From positions 1-64,000 of the forward strand of contig NZ_JANAVZ010000008.1 of assembly GCF_025195095.1 (NCBI RefSeq): a DNA stretch of 64,000 nt, read 5' to 3'. Numbering within the stretch: the stretch's first letter is position 1; each line of letters starts with the position of its first letter. The translations under genes and the position numbers were made by a program. This document shows positions 26,587 through 34,495 of this stretch, piece by piece. Under the pieces are notes generated by a model. It did no database searches and was not told the DNA's origin. It saw only the letters and a program-made list of their open reading frames with translations. The DNA comes from Paracoccus maritimus (lineage in GTDB: Bacteria; Pseudomonadota; Alphaproteobacteria; Rhodobacterales; Rhodobacteraceae).

Positions 26587-27380
26587 GCACAGACCTCTTG
26601 TGCCATGTAGTCGGCAAACCCTTCCGGGGTTCGCGCAGCAGTGGCATAGCGGACCATTTCATCGGTATCCGTCGCGTATTCGCCCCATAATCCGTAAGGC
26701 CAGGCACCGCGCGGCGCTTCGGCGACTGCGTCGACATACAGGGCCGGCAGGGTGCCTGCCGCGGTGGTTTCATCGGCCAGAAGGCTGCGATCGACGATCC
26801 GTTCAACCGTGACCAAAGTCTGCGTTGCGGCATAGGCCATCGCGGCCAGTTCGCGGCGGCGACCGATCCAGACATTGCCGTCGCGGTCCGCCATCGGCAC
26901 GTGAAAGATCGCGATGTCAGGATGTATGGCCGGGATGATCGCGATGGAATCGCCGGTCTCCAACGGGTTGTCGATGACCTGCCAATCAGCCCTTTGCGCC
27001 AGAATGTCCGAACCGATCAGGCCACGCATGGGCATGAAGGGCACGCCTTTCTGGGCGGCCATCAGGCCCGCATGTATCGCCGGACAGGTCGCGTCCATGA
27101 CCCGGATGCCGCCCTTCTTTACCGCGTCGTTGAAGCGTGGTGCGCCCCCGGCTTCGCCCAGGGACACCGCGCTTGTCTCGACACTGCGCACCAGCCCGGC
27201 ACCGATCAGCTGATCGACCTGCAGTCCCCCGGTCGGCACGCAGACAAGGTGCAGATCGCCCGCGCCGTGCCGTATCAGGGGACGTGTCATGGCCATGGAA
27301 ACCCCGGCGTAATCCACCGGCAGCGCCAGTGACATGCCGGGCCGGACAAGGCTTGCAAGCGCTCGCAGATGTTCAGCCAT
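26583..27380 (-). CDS. CoA-transferase family I subunit A (glutaconate CoA-transferase-like)
   Basis: 265 residues resembling GctA-type alpha subunits, with SLALPVDYAGVSMAMTRPLI and HPDIAIFHVPMADRDGNVWI. It is the first gene of the minus-strand catabolic operon. The start MAEHLRAL is chosen because GGGAGG lies just upstream, while an earlier in-frame ATG lies inside the operator/promoter region. An operator-like site begins 18 nt upstream of the start codon. Confidence 0.8.
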   Translation of the reverse strand: MAEHLRALASLVRPGMSLALPVDYAGVSMAMTRPLIRHGAGDLHLVCVPTGGLQVDQLIGAGLVRSVETSAVSLGEAGGAPRFNDAVKKGGIRVMDATCPAIHAGLMAAQKGVPFMPMRGLIGSDILAQRADWQVIDNPLETGDSIAIIPAIHPDIAIFHVPMADRDGNVWIGRRRELAAMAYAATQTLVTVERIVDRSLLADETTAAGTLPALYVDAVAEAPRGAWPYGLWGEYATDTDEMVRYATAARTPEGFADYMAQEVCA

Positions 27381-27398
27381 GCAGCCCTCCCTTTGATC

Positions 27399-27425
27399 GT
27401 TCCAAATAATGGAACAATGTTCTGT
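27399..27425 (-). promoter_or_regulatory. Operator-like site O1 in front of the minus-strand operon
   Basis: A perfect dyad GTTCCA-N5-TGGAAC (27399-27415) is extended by AATGTTCTGT to 27425. The 27-bp unit matches site O2 (27547-27573) in inverted orientation at 21 of 27 positions by hand count. It lies just downstream of a good minus-strand promoter: TTGACA at 27460-27455, an 18-bp spacer, and TAGTAT at 27436-27431. Binding there would block transcription initiation, as expected for a repressor. The IclR protein encoded at 31730 is the likely binder. Confidence 0.7.
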
Positions 27426-27430
27426 AAAAT

Positions 27431-27460
27431 ATACTAGGCGCAGACTTGAGTTCATGTCAA
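27431..27460 (-). promoter_or_regulatory. Promoter of the CoA-transferase operon
   Basis: On the minus strand TTGACA (27460-27455) and TAGTAT (27436-27431) are separated by 18 bp. The start codon lies about 50 nt downstream, and operator O1 sits between. This is the clearest sigma-70-type promoter noticed in the window. Confidence 0.6.
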
Positions 27461-27515
27461 TCGCCTGTCTGCGACCGCTCTTGAGAGGCGTCTGCTAAAT
27501 CGCCAGCAGTTTTTC

Positions 27516-27573
27516 TTGACAAACGTCAGCGACGCGACACAATAAAACAGAATAGCGTTCTATAATATGGAAC
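27516..27573 (+). promoter_or_regulatory. Promoter and operator-like site O2 of the ABC-importer operon
   Basis: TTGACA at 27516-27521 is followed at 19 bp by the weak AATAAA (27541-27546). Immediately downstream lies O2 (27547-27573): the dyad GTTCTA-N5-TGGAAC, one mismatch from O1, preceded by ACAGAATAGC. O2 mirrors O1, so both divergent promoters present the same site at the same place relative to their start. The -10 assignment is tentative; a TATAAT also occurs inside O2. Confidence 0.6.
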
Positions 27574-27589
27574 GATGGGAGGAAAGATG

Positions 27590-28735
27590 ATGCAGATACA
27601 GGCGCGGCGAGCGATGCGGTCCGAATCGCCGGATGTTCAGCCGGTCTCGACGGCGCCCGCGCAACAGGCGATCGGGTCCAGCATCTCGGTTCGCAGCGTC
27701 GTCAAGAAATATGGCGCCTTTGTCGCGGCAGACCGCGTCAGCCTGGAAATCGAACCGGGTGAGTTTGTGACCTTGCTGGGTCCGTCGGGCAGCGGCAAGA
27801 CCACGCTTCTGAATCTGCTGGCAGGTTTCCAGAATATCGACGGTGGCGATATTCTGGTGGATGGCCGTCCCATCCAGCACGTTCCGACGCATCGGCGCGG
27901 CTTTGGCATGGTCTTTCAAAGCTATGCGCTGTTTCCAAACATGACGGTCGCCCAGAATGTCGGTTTCCCGCTGCGCATGGCCAGGATGGACCGGGCCATG
28001 ACAGATCGCCGGGTCGCGGAAACCCTGGAGATGATGCGCCTGTCGGAACATGCGCAGAAGCTGCCGTCCCAGATGTCGGGCGGACAGCAGCAACGGGTCG
28101 CGATCGCCCGCGCCATCGTCATGCGGCCCAAGGTTGTCCTGATGGATGAACCGCTGAGCGCGCTGGACCGGCGCTTGCGCGAATCGATCCAGATCGAACT
28201 GCGCGAACTGCATCAGACCATCGGCAGCACCATCCTGTTCGTCACGCATGATCAATCCGAAGCATTGACCATGTCCGACCGCATCGCCGTCATGGATGCC
28301 GGCCACATCGTGCAGGTTGACCGCCCGGTGGAAATCTATCGCAGACCGCAAAGCAGGTTCGTCGCCTCGTTCGTCGGCGAAAGCAATCTGATCGACGCCG
28401 AGGTGATCCAGAGGAAGGGAAAGGTTCTGACCCTGCGCACGCCCGGTGGCCATGTCTTCGAGGCGGCCTCGCGCGATGGGGTCCACGGCAAGCGTGCCAC
28501 CGTCCTCGTCCGGCCCGAAAGGATCAGGATCCACGATCAGCCGACGCCGCACAGCATGCCGGCGACCGTCATTTCGGCCCTGTTTTTGGGCGAGGTGCTG
28601 CGGATCGAGGTGCGGCTTGATGACGGCCAGACCCTGCTGATCCGATGTTCCGACACGTCCGAGATCACGCTGCCGCAGGTGGGGCAGAAGTTGCAGATCG
28701 GGTGGGGCGCGGCAGACGGCTGGGTTCTGTCATGA
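27590..28735 (+). CDS. ABC transporter ATP-binding protein (PotA-like, polyamine/opine type)
   Basis: 381 residues with all ABC ATPase motifs: Walker A GPSGSGKTT, Q-loop FQSYALFPN, signature MSGGQQQRV, Walker B VVLMDEP and the H-loop THDQ. A C-terminal TOBE domain (about residues 290-381) has LVRPERIRI and FLGEVLRIEVRL. This places it in the PotA/spermidine-putrescine-type importer group. Three clustered ATGs exist (27575, 27587, 27590); GGGAGG at 27577-27582 best fits the last. It starts the plus-strand arm of the divergent locus and overlaps the permease gene (ATGA). Confidence 0.87.
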   Translation: MQIQARRAMRSESPDVQPVSTAPAQQAIGSSISVRSVVKKYGAFVAADRVSLEIEPGEFVTLLGPSGSGKTTLLNLLAGFQNIDGGDILVDGRPIQHVPTHRRGFGMVFQSYALFPNMTVAQNVGFPLRMARMDRAMTDRRVAETLEMMRLSEHAQKLPSQMSGGQQQRVAIARAIVMRPKVVLMDEPLSALDRRLRESIQIELRELHQTIGSTILFVTHDQSEALTMSDRIAVMDAGHIVQVDRPVEIYRRPQSRFVASFVGESNLIDAEVIQRKGKVLTLRTPGGHVFEAASRDGVHGKRATVLVRPERIRIHDQPTPHSMPATVISALFLGEVLRIEVRLDDGQTLLIRCSDTSEITLPQVGQKLQIGWGAADGWVLS

Positions 28736-30522
28736 CCGACGCGACGCCGACTGCCGCCCCGTTGCCCGCCCGCACAGCACTGGCGCAGCGTTTGAAAAAT
28801 CCTGCGCTGCTGCTTGTGCCCGCCGTGGTGTTCCTGGCGCTGATCTATGTCTTTCCGCTGATCGACCTGTTCCGGGTCAGCATGTCCGGCCCGACATGGT
28901 CAACCTATTTCGAACGGGTCTTCTCGGTCCCGCTTTACTGGGAATCGCTGCTGCGGACGATGCAGATCGCATTCACCGTCGCCTGTCTTTGCGTGCTGCT
29001 GGGATATCCGACGGCCCTGCTGATCCATCGCACGCGCGGTCTGACCCAGATCCTGATCGCGACGGCGGTGATCCTGCCCTACTTCATCGCCATCCTGATC
29101 CGCACCTATGCGTGGATGGTGTTGCTGGGCCGAAACGGTCCGATCAACAAGCTGTTGCAGATGCTGGGACTGATCGACACCCCGATCGGGTTGCTGTTCA
29201 ACCGGGGCTCTGTCCTTCTGGGCATGACGGCGGTGCTTTTGCCTCTGATGGTGCTGACGATCTATGCTTCGGTCTCGCGGCTTGATCAGGGGCTCACACG
29301 AGCTGCGCTGGCATCGGGCGCGGGTCCGTTGGCGGTGTTCTGGCGGGTTCTGCTGCCCCTGACATTGCCGGGTATTGGCGCGGGGTTCCTGTTGGTCTTC
29401 GTGGCCGGCATCGGCTTTTTCATCACGCCGACCCTTCTGGGCGGACCGGGCGACCAGATGTTCGCCATGCACATCACCCAGCAAGCCGATTCCATCACCG
29501 GCGAGGGGTTCCTGCAGGCGCTGGCGGTGGTTCTGTTGGTGATCACCCTGATCGTGGTCGGTATCGCAGGCCGCATCATGGGCTTCGAATTCATCTGGGG
29601 CGGCGGCAAGATGGATGCCGGCGCCAGAAGCCGCGCGGCTGCACGCAAACCCGCTGCGCGCGCGCGCCGGCGCGGCCCCGGAATGGTAATCGCCGATCTT
29701 CTGGGCTGGCCGATCCTGCGCATCATGGGGCGCCTGCCGGCCGGCTGGGGGCGCTGGACGGTGCGCGGAATGGGGGGCTTCGTCGTCGCGACGCTGGTCA
29801 TCCCGATCATCGTGGTGATGATCATTTCCTTCAGCAAGGCCAGCTACCTGACCTTCCCGCCGCCCGACTGGTCGATGCGCTGGTACGAGAAATTCTTCTC
29901 GGACAGCAACTGGATGACGGCGTTCTGGAACTCGCTTGCCATCGCGTGCCTGTCGGCTGTCATCTCGGTCAGCCTGGGTGCCACGGCGGCCATGGGGATT
30001 GTGCGCAGCGACATCCGCTACAAATCGGCGCTGATGCTGCTGCTGGTCAGCCCGATGATCGTGCCGCCGGTGGTGCTGGGCCTGTCGCTTTACAGCCTGT
30101 TCCTGAATGTCGGATTGACCGGCACCTATCTTGGACTGGCGGCGGCGCACGCGATCGGCGGCATCCCCATCGTGGTGGTGATCGTCGCCGCATCTTTGCA
30201 GGCGGTGGACAGACGGCTTGAACAGGGTGCGGCGGTCCACGGCGCGTCGCCGCTGACCGTGTTTCGCACGGTCACGCTGCCGGCGATCGCGCCGGGGCTT
30301 GGTGCGGCGATCTTCTTCGCCTTCCTGCATTCGTTCGATGAGCTTGTGCTGTCGCTGTTCCTGTCCAGTCCACGCATGAAGACCCTGCCGCTGATGCTGT
30401 GGGCGGACATCAACTATCAGCTCAACCCGGTGCTGGCCGTCGTTTCGACGCTCGAGGTGCTGCTGGTCGTGGGCGGCATCATCCTGGCAAGGCCCGTCCT
30501 TGCGCGGGGCCGGGCCGCCTGA
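28732..30522 (+). CDS. Fused ABC transporter permease (PotB-PotC-like in one polypeptide)
   Basis: 596 residues containing two complete BPD_transp_1 permease domains. Domain 1 spans about residues 25-285 with its EAA loop at 191-214 (AALASGAGPLAVFWRVLLPL); domain 2 spans about 345-590 with its EAA loop at 500-522 (AAVHGASPLTVFRTVTLPAI). A basic, Ala/Arg-rich cytoplasmic linker (about 295-316) joins them. PotB and PotC are normally separate proteins, so this is a genuine fusion: no stop or start break is needed, and both halves look intact. Translation is coupled to the ATPase gene. It should form the whole membrane channel of the importer. Confidence 0.87.
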   Translation: MTDATPTAAPLPARTALAQRLKNPALLLVPAVVFLALIYVFPLIDLFRVSMSGPTWSTYFERVFSVPLYWESLLRTMQIAFTVACLCVLLGYPTALLIHRTRGLTQILIATAVILPYFIAILIRTYAWMVLLGRNGPINKLLQMLGLIDTPIGLLFNRGSVLLGMTAVLLPLMVLTIYASVSRLDQGLTRAALASGAGPLAVFWRVLLPLTLPGIGAGFLLVFVAGIGFFITPTLLGGPGDQMFAMHITQQADSITGEGFLQALAVVLLVITLIVVGIAGRIMGFEFIWGGGKMDAGARSRAAARKPAARARRRGPGMVIADLLGWPILRIMGRLPAGWGRWTVRGMGGFVVATLVIPIIVVMIISFSKASYLTFPPPDWSMRWYEKFFSDSNWMTAFWNSLAIACLSAVISVSLGATAAMGIVRSDIRYKSALMLLLVSPMIVPPVVLGLSLYSLFLNVGLTGTYLGLAAAHAIGGIPIVVVIVAASLQAVDRRLEQGAAVHGASPLTVFRTVTLPAIAPGLGAAIFFAFLHSFDELVLSLFLSSPRMKTLPLMLWADINYQLNPVLAVVSTLEVLLVVGGIILARPVLARGRAA

Positions 30523-30556
30523 CGTGAAGACAAGAAATCCAATGGAGGAGGATGAT

Positions 30557-31633
30557 ATGGTTGGAATGAAGAAGACGATGGGAACGGTGTCGGCACTGGC
30601 GATGGCCGCGCTGATCGCCGGCCCCGCGCTGGCCGAAGGCGAAGTCGTGATGCAGGATCCCGGCGGCGCCTATGGCGACGCGCTGCAAGAGGTCATGTAT
30701 GACAGCTTCGAGGACGAAACCGGCATCGATGTCGTAACCGTGCAAGAGGCGCGTTCCGGCCCACGGATCAAGGCACAGGTCGAGGCCGGCAAGACGGAAT
30801 GGGATCTGACGTTCATCTTCGATCAGGAAACCAAGCTTCTTGGCGATTGCTGCCTGGCCGATATCGACTACGACAAGATGTCGGACGAGGCGAAAAAGAC
30901 GCTGGACAGCATGCCGGAAAACCTCAAGCGGCCAAAGGGCGTCGCGCTGCAGGTGATCGGCGTCGGCATGGTCTACAACACCGATGTCTATTCCGAACAA
31001 CAGCCCGAAAGCTGGGCTGACTTCTGGGATGTCGAGACCTTCCCCGGCAAGCGTTGCCTGCCCGCATGGCCGCGTTTCGTGATGGAAGCGGCGCTGATGG
31101 CCGACGGGGTGGCAAAGGAAGACCTGTATCCCGTCGACATGGAACGTGCGTTGAAGAAGATCGAAGAGATCAAGCCGCATGTGTCGAAGTGGTGGACGAC
31201 CTCTGCGCAGGCCCCGCAACTGCTGCTGGATGGCGAGGCGGACATGTGCATGGCCTATACCGGATCGTCCTCGATCCTGGCGCTTGAGGGGGCGCCGCTT
31301 GAAGTCGAATGGAACCAGGGCTTCGTCTACTATGACTTCTTCTCGATCCCGAAAGACGCGCCCAACTACGACAACGCGCTGAAGCTGCTGTCATGGCGGC
31401 TGGATTCGCAGCGCGCCGCGGAACTGACCTCGGCCTATCCGGTGGCGTTGCCGTCGCCGTTGGTCTACGAGGCGGCCGGTCCCGAAATCAGCAAGTATTG
31501 GGCCAATAATCCCGACAACCTTGCCAAGGCGATCGAATGGAGCCCAGATTACTGGGGTGCCGAGTCGGAACAGGGCACGATGACGAACGAGGAATACGGC
31601 CAAGAGCGGCTGAACACGCTTCTGGCGCAATGA
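30557..31633 (+). CDS. ABC transporter solute-binding protein (PotD/polyamine-opine type)
   Basis: 358 residues. A signal peptide (MVGMKKTMGTVSALAMAALIAGPALA) is followed by a type-2 periplasmic-binding fold: VMQDPGGAYGDALQEVMYD, VGMVYNTDVYSEQQPESWAD, and WWTTSAQAPQLLLDGEADMC. The layout matches spermidine/putrescine- and opine-binding proteins. Start chosen with GGAGGAGG 5 nt upstream. Ligands of this group include polyamines, amines and small phosphonates or acids, so the ligand here stays open. It is followed by intergenic hairpins before the IclR gene. Confidence 0.85.
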   Translation: MVGMKKTMGTVSALAMAALIAGPALAEGEVVMQDPGGAYGDALQEVMYDSFEDETGIDVVTVQEARSGPRIKAQVEAGKTEWDLTFIFDQETKLLGDCCLADIDYDKMSDEAKKTLDSMPENLKRPKGVALQVIGVGMVYNTDVYSEQQPESWADFWDVETFPGKRCLPAWPRFVMEAALMADGVAKEDLYPVDMERALKKIEEIKPHVSKWWTTSAQAPQLLLDGEADMCMAYTGSSSILALEGAPLEVEWNQGFVYYDFFSIPKDAPNYDNALKLLSWRLDSQRAAELTSAYPVALPSPLVYEAAGPEISKYWANNPDNLAKAIEWSPDYWGAESEQGTMTNEEYGQERLNTLLAQ

Positions 31634-31642
31634 TCCGGCGGC

Positions 31643-31704
31643 CGGGCGTGCGAACGCCCGCCCGGTCCGCCAACAACATCCGCACGGGCCATCACGGCCC
31701 GTGC
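31643..31704 (+). terminator. Two hairpins after the solute-binding protein gene
   Basis: CGGGCGT-GCGA-ACGCCCG (31643-31660) and the longer GCACGGGCC-ATCAC-GGCCCGTGC (31682-31704) follow the binding-protein gene. No U-tract follows either. They could attenuate transcription into the regulator gene or protect the upstream mRNA 3' end. Confidence 0.55.
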
Positions 31705-31729
31705 AAGCAGGGAAAGACCAGACCGGGCC

Positions 31730-32485
31730 ATGGACAAGGCATTCATCAAGGGGCTGCGGCTGATCGAGGAACTGGCGCACAGCGATCAACCGCGCGGCAT
31801 CACCGACCTTGCCAACACGCTTGAACTGACCAAAAGCAACGTACACCGACTTCTGGCCACGCTGATTTCGCAAGGCTATGTGCGCCAGGTGCCACCGCAA
31901 AGCCACTATGCCCTGACCACCCGGATATGGGAGCTGGGAAGCCACGTCATTCGCCGCATGGACCTGACGCAGATCGCCCGTCCGGCGATGATCCGTCTGG
32001 CCGAGCAGACCGGCGAGACCGTTCATCTGTCCGTTCTGGACGGGTCGGATGTCGTCTACCTGGACAAGATCGAAAGCGCGCATCACATCCGCGCCCATAC
32101 CAGCGTCGGGTCGCGCGCGCCGGCATATACCGTCGCCACGGGCAAGGCGATGCTGGCGCAGATGCCCGATGACTATATCGACCGCTTCGAGGGGCGGATG
32201 GAACGTTATACCGACACCACGCGCACCTCGATTGCCGAATTGCGCGAGGATATCCGCCTGACGCGCGAACAGGGCCACGCGATCGTGCCCGAAGGTGAAT
32301 GGCGCGAGGGCATTGCCGCCTGTGCCTGCGCGATCCTGAACCGGACCGGCGACCTTGCCGGTGCGATCGGCATGTCCGGCCCGGATTCGCGGATCAAGCG
32401 CAAGCAGCTTAAAGAGATCGCGCCGATGGTCGTGGACGCGGCGCGCACCATCTCGACCGCCCTTGGCTATGCGCCGTGCGGTTGA
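31730..32485 (+). CDS. IclR-family transcriptional regulator
   Basis: 251 residues. The N-terminal winged HTH (about residues 3-65) includes [20 protein letters not shown], followed by the IclR effector domain with [32 protein letters not shown] and a C-terminal [14 protein letters not shown] stretch whose cysteines are often near the ligand pocket. It is located between the importer and an aldehyde dehydrogenase. It is the only regulator gene in the 14.9-34 kb locus, making it the probable binder of O1 and O2. Confidence 0.88.
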   Translation: MDKAFIKGLRLIEELAHSDQPRGITDLANTLELTKSNVHRLLATLISQGYVRQVPPQSHYALTTRIWELGSHVIRRMDLTQIARPAMIRLAEQTGETVHLSVLDGSDVVYLDKIESAHHIRAHTSVGSRAPAYTVATGKAMLAQMPDDYIDRFEGRMERYTDTTRTSIAELREDIRLTREQGHAIVPEGEWREGIAACACAILNRTGDLAGAIGMSGPDSRIKRKQLKEIAPMVVDAARTISTALGYAPCG

Positions 32486-32514
32486 GATCGCAAGACAACA
32501 CAGAAGGAAGACAG

Positions 32515-33951
32515 ATGACCGCCTATCCCGATACCAAGCTGTTCATCGACGGAGCCTGGCGTGCAGGAGAAAGCGGCCGGACGATCCCGGTCACTGATCC
32601 CTCCAGCGGGGAGGTGATCGGTCAGTTGGCCCATGCCGACCGCGCCGATCTGGACGAAGCACTGGCCGCGGCAGATCGGGGTTTCAGAATCTGGAGCGCG
32701 ACCGGAGTCTTCGAGCGTTATCGCATCATGCGGCGCGCGGCCGAATTGCTGCGTGAGCGCGCAGACGGCATCGCTGCCATCATGACCCGCGAACAGGGCA
32801 AGCCGCTGGCCGAGGCGAAGGGCGAGACGATGGCGGCCGCCGACGTGATCGACTGGTTCGCCGAAGAGGGTCGGCGCACCTATGGCCAGATCATCCCCGC
32901 GCGCACTGCGGGCGTCACGCAGATGGCGCTGAAGCTGCCGGTCGGACCGGTGGCGGCTTTCACGCCGTGGAACTTTCCCATCAATCAGGTCGTCCGCAAG
33001 CTGTCGGGTGCACTGGCCGCGGGCTGTTCGATCATCGTGAAGGCGCCCGAGGAAACTCCGGCGGCGCCGGCCGAGCTGATCCGGACCTTCGCCGATGCCG
33101 GCGTTCCGGCAGGTGTCATCAATCTTGTCTATGGTGTCCCGGCCGAGATTTCAGAGTATCTGATCCCGCATCCGGTCATCCGCAAGATCAGCTTCACCGG
33201 TTCGACCCCGGTTGGTAAGCATCTGGCGGCGCTTGCCGGCCAGCACATGAAGCGCGCGACGATGGAACTGGGCGGCCATGCGCCGGTCATCGTCTGCGAG
33301 GATGCCGATATCGCGCAGGCCGCCAAGATCACCGCGGCCAGCAAGCTGCGCAATGCCGGGCAGGTCTGCATCTCGCCCACGCGCTTTCTGGTGCAGGAAC
33401 GGGCCTTCGAGCCGTTCCTGGATGCGTTCAGCGCGGCGATGTCGGCAACTCCGGTCGGCAACGGGCTTGATGACGGCGTACGCATGGGGCCGCTGGCCAA
33501 TGATCGCCGAGTGGCCGCGCTGCAGGATCTGGTCGGAGACGCAATCGCGCAGGGTGCGCGGCTTGTGACCGGCGGCGAAAGGATCGGCAACACCGGCAAT
33601 TTCTTTGCGCCGACGGTTCTGGCGGATGTACCCGTCTCGGCCCGGATCATGAACGAGGAGCCTTTTGGTCCGGTCGCCGTCGTGAACCGCTTCGACGACC
33701 TGAACGATGCCATTGCCGAAGCAAACCGCTTGCCCTTCGGGCTGGCCTCGTATGGCTTTACCAAGTCCTCTGATACGATGCACCGCCTGACCTACGAGGT
33801 CGAGGCGGGCATGATGACGATCAACCATATCGGACTGGCGCTGCCCGAGGTTCCTTTTGGCGGGGTCCGCGATTCCGGCTATGGCACCGAGGGCGGGTCA
33901 GAGGCGATCGATGCCTATATGGTGACAAAATTCGTGACGCAGCTGGCGTGA
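32515..33951 (+). CDS. NAD(P)-dependent aldehyde dehydrogenase (succinate-semialdehyde dehydrogenase-like)
   Basis: 478 residues, typical of the GabD group. The cofactor-side motif [20 protein letters not shown], the general-base glutamate in [11 protein letters not shown] and the catalytic cysteine in [12 protein letters not shown] are intact, and the C-terminal [15 protein letters not shown] closes the family pattern. It oxidises a semialdehyde or hydroxyaldehyde to the acid. Co-directional with the importer and IclR, 29 bp after the latter, it probably oxidises an aldehyde made by the aldolase or ThDP enzyme of the divergent arm. The specific substrate is inferred only. Confidence 0.87.
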   Translation: MTAYPDTKLFIDGAWRAGESGRTIPVTDPSSGEVIGQLAHADRADLDEALAAADRGFRIWSATGVFERYRIMRRAAELLRERADGIAAIMTREQGKPLAEAKGETMAAADVIDWFAEEGRRTYGQIIPARTAGVTQMALKLPVGPVAAFTPWNFPINQVVRKLSGALAAGCSIIVKAPEETPAAPAELIRTFADAGVPAGVINLVYGVPAEISEYLIPHPVIRKISFTGSTPVGKHLAALAGQHMKRATMELGGHAPVIVCEDADIAQAAKITAASKLRNAGQVCISPTRFLVQERAFEPFLDAFSAAMSATPVGNGLDDGVRMGPLANDRRVAALQDLVGDAIAQGARLVTGGERIGNTGNFFAPTVLADVPVSARIMNEEPFGPVAVVNRFDDLNDAIAEANRLPFGLASYGFTKSSDTMHRLTYEVEAGMMTINHIGLALPEVPFGGVRDSGYGTEGGSEAIDAYMVTKFVTQLA

Positions 33952-33992
33952 CCGACTGCCCGCGCGGGTGCCGGAAACCCGGCGTCTGCGCC

Positions 33993-34400
33993 CTAGTACA
34001 TCACGGTATGAAGCGTGACGATCGCGTGGGAATCGGCCTTGATCTGTGTGCTGCCGCGCGCCAGCAACCAGCCATCTGCCCGTTCCAGTCGGGCCACCAA
34101 CTGCCGAGTTGACGACGTTCTGGCGCTGGTCGGATCCGGCAGGGACAGGGTGATCTTTCGCGATTTGCCGTCGCTTTCGATCCTTGTTCCTGCAGCCATG
34201 GATCGCGCCTCGTCCTGACCGGCAGGCGGGTCCAGATAGACGACAAGCCGGCCTTTCGGAACGGTCTTGCCGCCCTCGAATTCGACGGTGACGCCAAGCT
34301 CGTCCGCGCGTGCTGCGCTGGCGCGGGCGGCTGCGGCCGCTGCAAAGGTCGCGGTGCCCAAGCCCAACAGGACCGAGCGGCGGGTCGCAAACTGTTTCAT
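33993..34400 (-). CDS. Small secreted protein, possibly YbaY/YscW-like
   Basis: 135 residues from MKQFATRRS; an earlier in-frame ATG at 34496 overlaps the preceding gene's end and has no ribosome site. An RR-containing hydrophobic leader (RRSVLLGLGTATFAAAAAA) suggests export, perhaps by Tat. The mature part is beta-rich (RLVVYLDPPAGQDEA, RQLVARLERADGWLLARGS) and recalls YbaY/YscW-type small beta-sandwich proteins; this similarity is weak. It is 95 bp downstream of the metalloprotease on the same strand, so it may be a periplasmic partner, chaperone or inhibitor. Confidence 0.55.
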   Translation of the reverse strand: MKQFATRRSVLLGLGTATFAAAAAARASAARADELGVTVEFEGGKTVPKGRLVVYLDPPAGQDEARSMAAGTRIESDGKSRKITLSLPDPTSARTSSTRQLVARLERADGWLLARGSTQIKADSHAIVTLHTVMY

Positions 34401-34495
34401 GTCATGCCTCTTGCGTCTGTCATGTGCCGGGGCTTCGGGCCGCGGCCGCACACGGCAGAACGGGGCGCCGGACAGCGCCCTGTTCAGGGGGGTCA

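Noticed and set aside
27561..27566. TATAAT as -10 of the importer promoter
   Set aside because: It lies inside the operator dyad with no suitable -35 at 16-18 bp, and would leave a leader of only about a dozen bases.
28900..30330. Long minus-strand open frame
   Set aside because: It is antisense to the fused permease and translates to a His/Gln/Arg-rich non-protein-like string.
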